Source: Kocuria tytonicola (GTDB lineage: Bacteria > Actinomycetota > Actinomycetes > Actinomycetales > Micrococcaceae). Taken from it: a DNA stretch of 64,000 bases. The notes beneath the pieces were generated by a model. It was not told where the DNA came from. It worked only from the letters and a program-made list of their open reading frames with translations, and ran no database searches. The stretch spans positions 1 to 64,000 of the forward strand of contig NZ_PHOA01000001.1 in NCBI RefSeq assembly GCF_003687455.1, given 5' to 3'. The position numbers were made by a program, and so were the translations under genes. Shown one piece after another: positions 61,530 through 64,000 of this stretch. Positions within the stretch are counted from its first letter, which is position 1; each line of letters begins with the position of its first letter.

Positions 61530-63349
61530 CCGCCACCGCTTCCCGGGCTGGAACCAGCCCCGAGACGGACGAGAAACCACCGCACCTCGGACTGCTGTTC
61601 GCGAGCCTCATGGTCGTCATGCTGCTCGCGTCCCTGGGCCAGACCATCCTCTCCACCGCCCTGCCCACCATCGTGGGGGACCTGGGCGGGGTGGACCACA
61701 TGAGCTGGGTGATCACCGGCTTCATCCTGGCCTCCACCGTGATGATGCCCGTGTACGGGCGCATCTCCGACCTCTTCGGGCGCAAGCCCGTGCTGATCGC
61801 GGCCATCGTGCTGTTCCTCATTGGCTCCGTGATGGGCGCGTCCGCCGGGACCATGAGCTGGCTCATCACCGCCCGCGTGGTGCAGGGCCTGGGCGGCGGG
61901 GGTCTGATGATCCTCGCGCAGACGTCCATCGCGGACGTGGTGCCCGCCCGTGAGCGCGGCAAGTACATGGGCGTGATGGGCGCCGTGTTCGCCGTGTCCT
62001 CGGTGGCCGGACCGCTGCTGGGCGGCTGGATCACGGAGGGCCCCGGCTGGCGCTGGGCGTTCTCGTTCAACATTCCCCTGGGCATCCTGGCGATCATCGC
62101 CGTGGCGGCGTTCCTCCGCCTGCCCAGCCGCCCCCGCCAGGAGCGGGAGAAGATCGACTACCTGGGCATGGTCCTGCTGGCCGGCGCCACCACGTGCCTG
62201 ATCCTGGTCTGCACGTGGGGCGGCACCCAGTACGACTGGACCTCCCCTCAGATCCTGCTGCTGTGCGCCACCACCCTGGCCGGGGCCGTGGCGTTCGTGT
62301 TCGCGGAGACCCAGGCGAGCAGTCCCGTGATCCCGCTGACCCTGTTCAAGGACCGCAACTTCACCCTGACCACCCTCTCCGGGCTGGCCGTGGGCGTGGC
62401 CATGTTCGGAGCAATCGGCTACATGCCCACGTACATCCAGATGGTCAAGGGCGTGGACGCCACGCAGGCGGGCCTGCTCATGACCCCCATGATGGCCTCG
62501 CTGCTGCTGACCTCCATCCTGTCCGGGCAGATCGTCTCCCGCACGGGCCGCTACAAGTTCTTCCCGCTGATCGGCATGCTCGTCATGGGCGTGGGCCTGT
62601 GGCTGCTCTCCACCCTCGAGGTCGCGGACCCCACGTGGAAGATGTGCGCGTTCCTCGCGGTGTTCGGCGCGGGCATCGGTGTGAGCATGCAGATCCTGGT
62701 GCTCATCGTGCAGAACTCCGTGCCCAACCGGATCGTGGGCACCGCCACGGCGTCCAGCAACTTCTTCCGCCAGGTGGGCGCCACCGTGGGCTCCGCCGTG
62801 GTGGGCTCGCTGTTCATCTCCCGCCTGAAGGACCTGCTGGAGGAGAACCTGCCCAAGGTTCCCGGCAAGGCCGCCGGCGGAGGGGGTGCGATGGATGCCA
62901 ACTCGTTCACGCCGCAGACCGTCCACGGACTCCCGGACATGTTCCGTGAGCCGGTCATCCAGTCCTACAACGACGCCCTGCTGCCCATCTTCCTGTTCAT
63001 GATTCCGCTCGCCGCCCTGGCGTTCGTGATGCTCCTGTTCGTGGAGGAGAAGCCGCTGGCCACCCGCGTGGACCTGGCCACCGGTGAGATGCCGGCCGTG
63101 GACCCCGCACCCGCCCGCCTGACCGAAGACGAGTCCGAGACCGCGCCCACGGCCGCGACCGTTCCGCACGACGACGCCGCGGCGTCGGCCGAGCGCGCGG
63201 CAGGCCCCGTCACGGCGTCCGCTCCGGCCACCCCCGTACCTGCCGGGACGGCCTCGGACACCCCTGCTTCCGCGGGCGGAACCGCCACCGGGGCCACGGC
63301 CCGCCGCTCCGGCCGCGGCCGCCGCCGGGCACCGCGTCACCGCGCCTGA
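61526..63349 (+). CDS. MFS drug exporter, DHA2 (14-helix) family
   Basis: 607-residue EmrB/QacA-type proton antiporter. Family motifs: LGQTILSTALPTIVGDLGG (motif D1), GRISDLFGRKPVLI (motif A), LITARVVQGLGGGGLMILAQTSIAD (motif B) and GAVFAVSSVAGPLLGGWITEGPGWRWAFSFNIPLG (motif C). Fourteen helices are followed by an ~100-residue Ala/Thr/Pro tail containing the dispersed 11-mer (DDAAAS) and ending in a basic cluster. Controlled by the adjacent TetR protein. Confidence 0.93.
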   Translation: MTATASRAGTSPETDEKPPHLGLLFASLMVVMLLASLGQTILSTALPTIVGDLGGVDHMSWVITGFILASTVMMPVYGRISDLFGRKPVLIAAIVLFLIGSVMGASAGTMSWLITARVVQGLGGGGLMILAQTSIADVVPARERGKYMGVMGAVFAVSSVAGPLLGGWITEGPGWRWAFSFNIPLGILAIIAVAAFLRLPSRPRQEREKIDYLGMVLLAGATTCLILVCTWGGTQYDWTSPQILLLCATTLAGAVAFVFAETQASSPVIPLTLFKDRNFTLTTLSGLAVGVAMFGAIGYMPTYIQMVKGVDATQAGLLMTPMMASLLLTSILSGQIVSRTGRYKFFPLIGMLVMGVGLWLLSTLEVADPTWKMCAFLAVFGAGIGVSMQILVLIVQNSVPNRIVGTATASSNFFRQVGATVGSAVVGSLFISRLKDLLEENLPKVPGKAAGGGGAMDANSFTPQTVHGLPDMFREPVIQSYNDALLPIFLFMIPLAALAFVMLLFVEEKPLATRVDLATGEMPAVDPAPARLTEDESETAPTAATVPHDDAAASAERAAGPVTASAPATPVPAGTASDTPASAGGTATGATARRSGRGRRRAPRHRA

Positions 63350-63419
63350 CCCACGGTCCGGAGGGTGTGCCTCGCAGGCGGAGCCCGCACGGCATGCGAG
63401 GAGCGCCCTTCTACGGCGA

Positions 63420-63467
63420 AAGGGGCTGGCCCCGCCGGACGAGATCGTCCCGTGGGGCCAGCCCCTT
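63420..63467. terminator. Bidirectional hairpin between DHA2 exporter and CHAD gene
   Basis: AAGGGGCTGGCCCC (63420-63433) pairs perfectly with GGGGCCAGCCCCTT (63454-63467), with an inner GGACGA/TCGTCC stem. It lies between convergent genes, about 70 bases after the exporter stop and 22 before the CHAD stop. Confidence 0.7.
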
Positions 63468-63488
63468 GTCACGCTCGCCGCCGCCCGG

Positions 63489-64000
63489 TCAATCCCTGGA
63501 GGGCAGGGCGTCCTTCAGATCCTCCACCAGGTCCTCCAGGATCTCCGCGGACTCGAGCATCCCGTTGCGCAGCTCGGTCAGCTCCATGCCGTGCAGCACG
63601 CCCACCGCGTAGCGGTCCTTGCCGGTGCGCTGGAAGGACCGGGCGGCCCGGGCAAGCCACTCCTCCATCACCGCGGCATCCGTGATGACCCCGAGATCGT
63701 CCTGGTAGTCCTTGGCCACCACGGCCGCCCGCGTGCGCTTCTTGCCGGGTCTGGCGTGGGCCGCGGTCAGCGCCTCGCAGACGTAGCGCGCGGACTTCGC
63801 GGCCTTGCGGGTCTCGTGCAGCACGTCGAACGCCGCAGCGGTCTGGCGGGGATCCTTGCCCGGGAGACTGATCCGCTCCCCCACGTCCACCGCCATCTGG
63901 CTGAGCTCCACGTCCTCGCCCGCAGCCGGCAGGGTGGTGGTGGCGGTCACCAGGACCCGGTTCAGCGCAGCTCCCAGGACGGCCTTGGAGAACTTCTTGG
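63489..64000 (-). CDS. CHAD-domain protein, partial at window edge
   Basis: C-terminal part of a CHAD-domain protein; the frame is open from the window end (KKFSKAVLGAALNRVLVTAT) to the stop, so the start lies outside. AFDVLHETRKAAKSARYVCEAL and the later helix LGVITDAAVMEEWLARA show the conserved His and basic residues used to bind polyphosphate. A GTG at 63950 gives a shorter in-window reading but cuts the domain. CHAD proteins associate with polyphosphate granules; role here inferred. Confidence 0.8.
   Translation of the reverse strand, partial: KKFSKAVLGAALNRVLVTATTTLPAAGEDVELSQMAVDVGERISLPGKDPRQTAAAFDVLHETRKAAKSARYVCEALTAAHARPGKKRTRAAVVAKDYQDDLGVITDAAVMEEWLARAARSFQRTGKDRYAVGVLHGMELTELRNGMLESAEILEDLVEDLKDALPSRD

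Larger units (their letters stand above)
5683..63180. repeat. Dispersed 11-mer GCGGCGTCGTC / GACGACGCCGC, 22 exact copies
   Basis: Exact copies begin at 5683, 10912, 11302, 13743, 14378, 20251, 21592, 21624, 23541, 40733, 44283, 49112, 49637, 52041, 52296, 53234, 54424, 57140, 59917, 60786, 61455 and 63170. They occur in gaps and in coding DNA, often in linkers or tails, and in more than one reading frame. None was seen between 24 and 37 kb. The list was made by eye and may miss some. Confidence 0.7.

Overview
The window is high-G+C DNA with dense, short-gapped genes, many GTG starts, many 4-base ATGA/GTGA gene overlaps and actinobacterial gene families (DUF3253 protein, CHAD protein, ER-type signal peptidase, WcbI-like protein). 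Together with a CYP152 P450 and a urease locus this suggests an actinobacterium of the Micrococcaceae, Kocuria being the likeliest genus. That assignment is inference from gene content, not a database match.

Layout. 1-3.8 kb: a NarL-type two-component system with a DUF4097-like membrane-anchored protein. 3.9-6.7 kb: a minus-strand surface-protein operon with a TasA/camelysin-like protein, a SipW/ER-type signal peptidase and a LamG protein. 6.7-16.5 kb: MFS transporter, CYP152 fatty-acid P450, secreted M23 peptidase, DinB protein, LysR regulator with divergent EamA exporter, SnoaL-like protein, succinate-semialdehyde-type dehydrogenase and a small membrane protein. 16.4-24.2 kb: a complete minus-strand urease locus, ureA-ureB-ureC-ureE-ureF-ureG-ureD followed by a nickel permease and a urea channel. 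One operon thus carries enzyme, metallochaperones, metal import and substrate import.

24.3-36.6 kb is a degraded accessory island between ureA and ychF. It holds a frameshifted S41 peptidase, an IS5-family element, acetyltransferase and antitoxin remnants, a GNAT, a methyltransferase fused by overlap to a HepT/MntA toxin-antitoxin pair, an orphan HigA, an AAA/DUF4143 ATPase, an IS3 element inserted into an ISL3 element that itself interrupted a second higA, and a 714-residue AT-rich protein with winged-helix-like segments and a PD-(D/E)XK nuclease motif. The last is the best candidate for an undescribed defence gene.

36.6-64 kb returns to core-like genes: ychF; an ABC exporter with its own two-component system; rmuC; ispH; xseA-xseB; an alanine-type aminotransferase; an osmoprotectant-binding lipoprotein with a NUDIX hydrolase; corA; mscS; tRNA-Ala(CGC); pcp; an ArsR-CDF metal-efflux pair; an M20 amidohydrolase; a four-gene glycan operon (two glycosyltransferases, WcbI-like, DUF3253); a TetR-DHA2 efflux pair; and a partial CHAD gene at the right edge.

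Two window-wide signals cut across the genes. First, at least 15 transcription-unit first genes have a TANNNT-like hexamer ending exactly 6 or 7 bases before the start codon, the signature of leaderless mRNAs. Second, the 11-mer GCGGCGTCGTC (or its complement GACGACGCCGC) was found 22 times by eye, in all reading frames and in gaps, but not in the 24-37 kb island.
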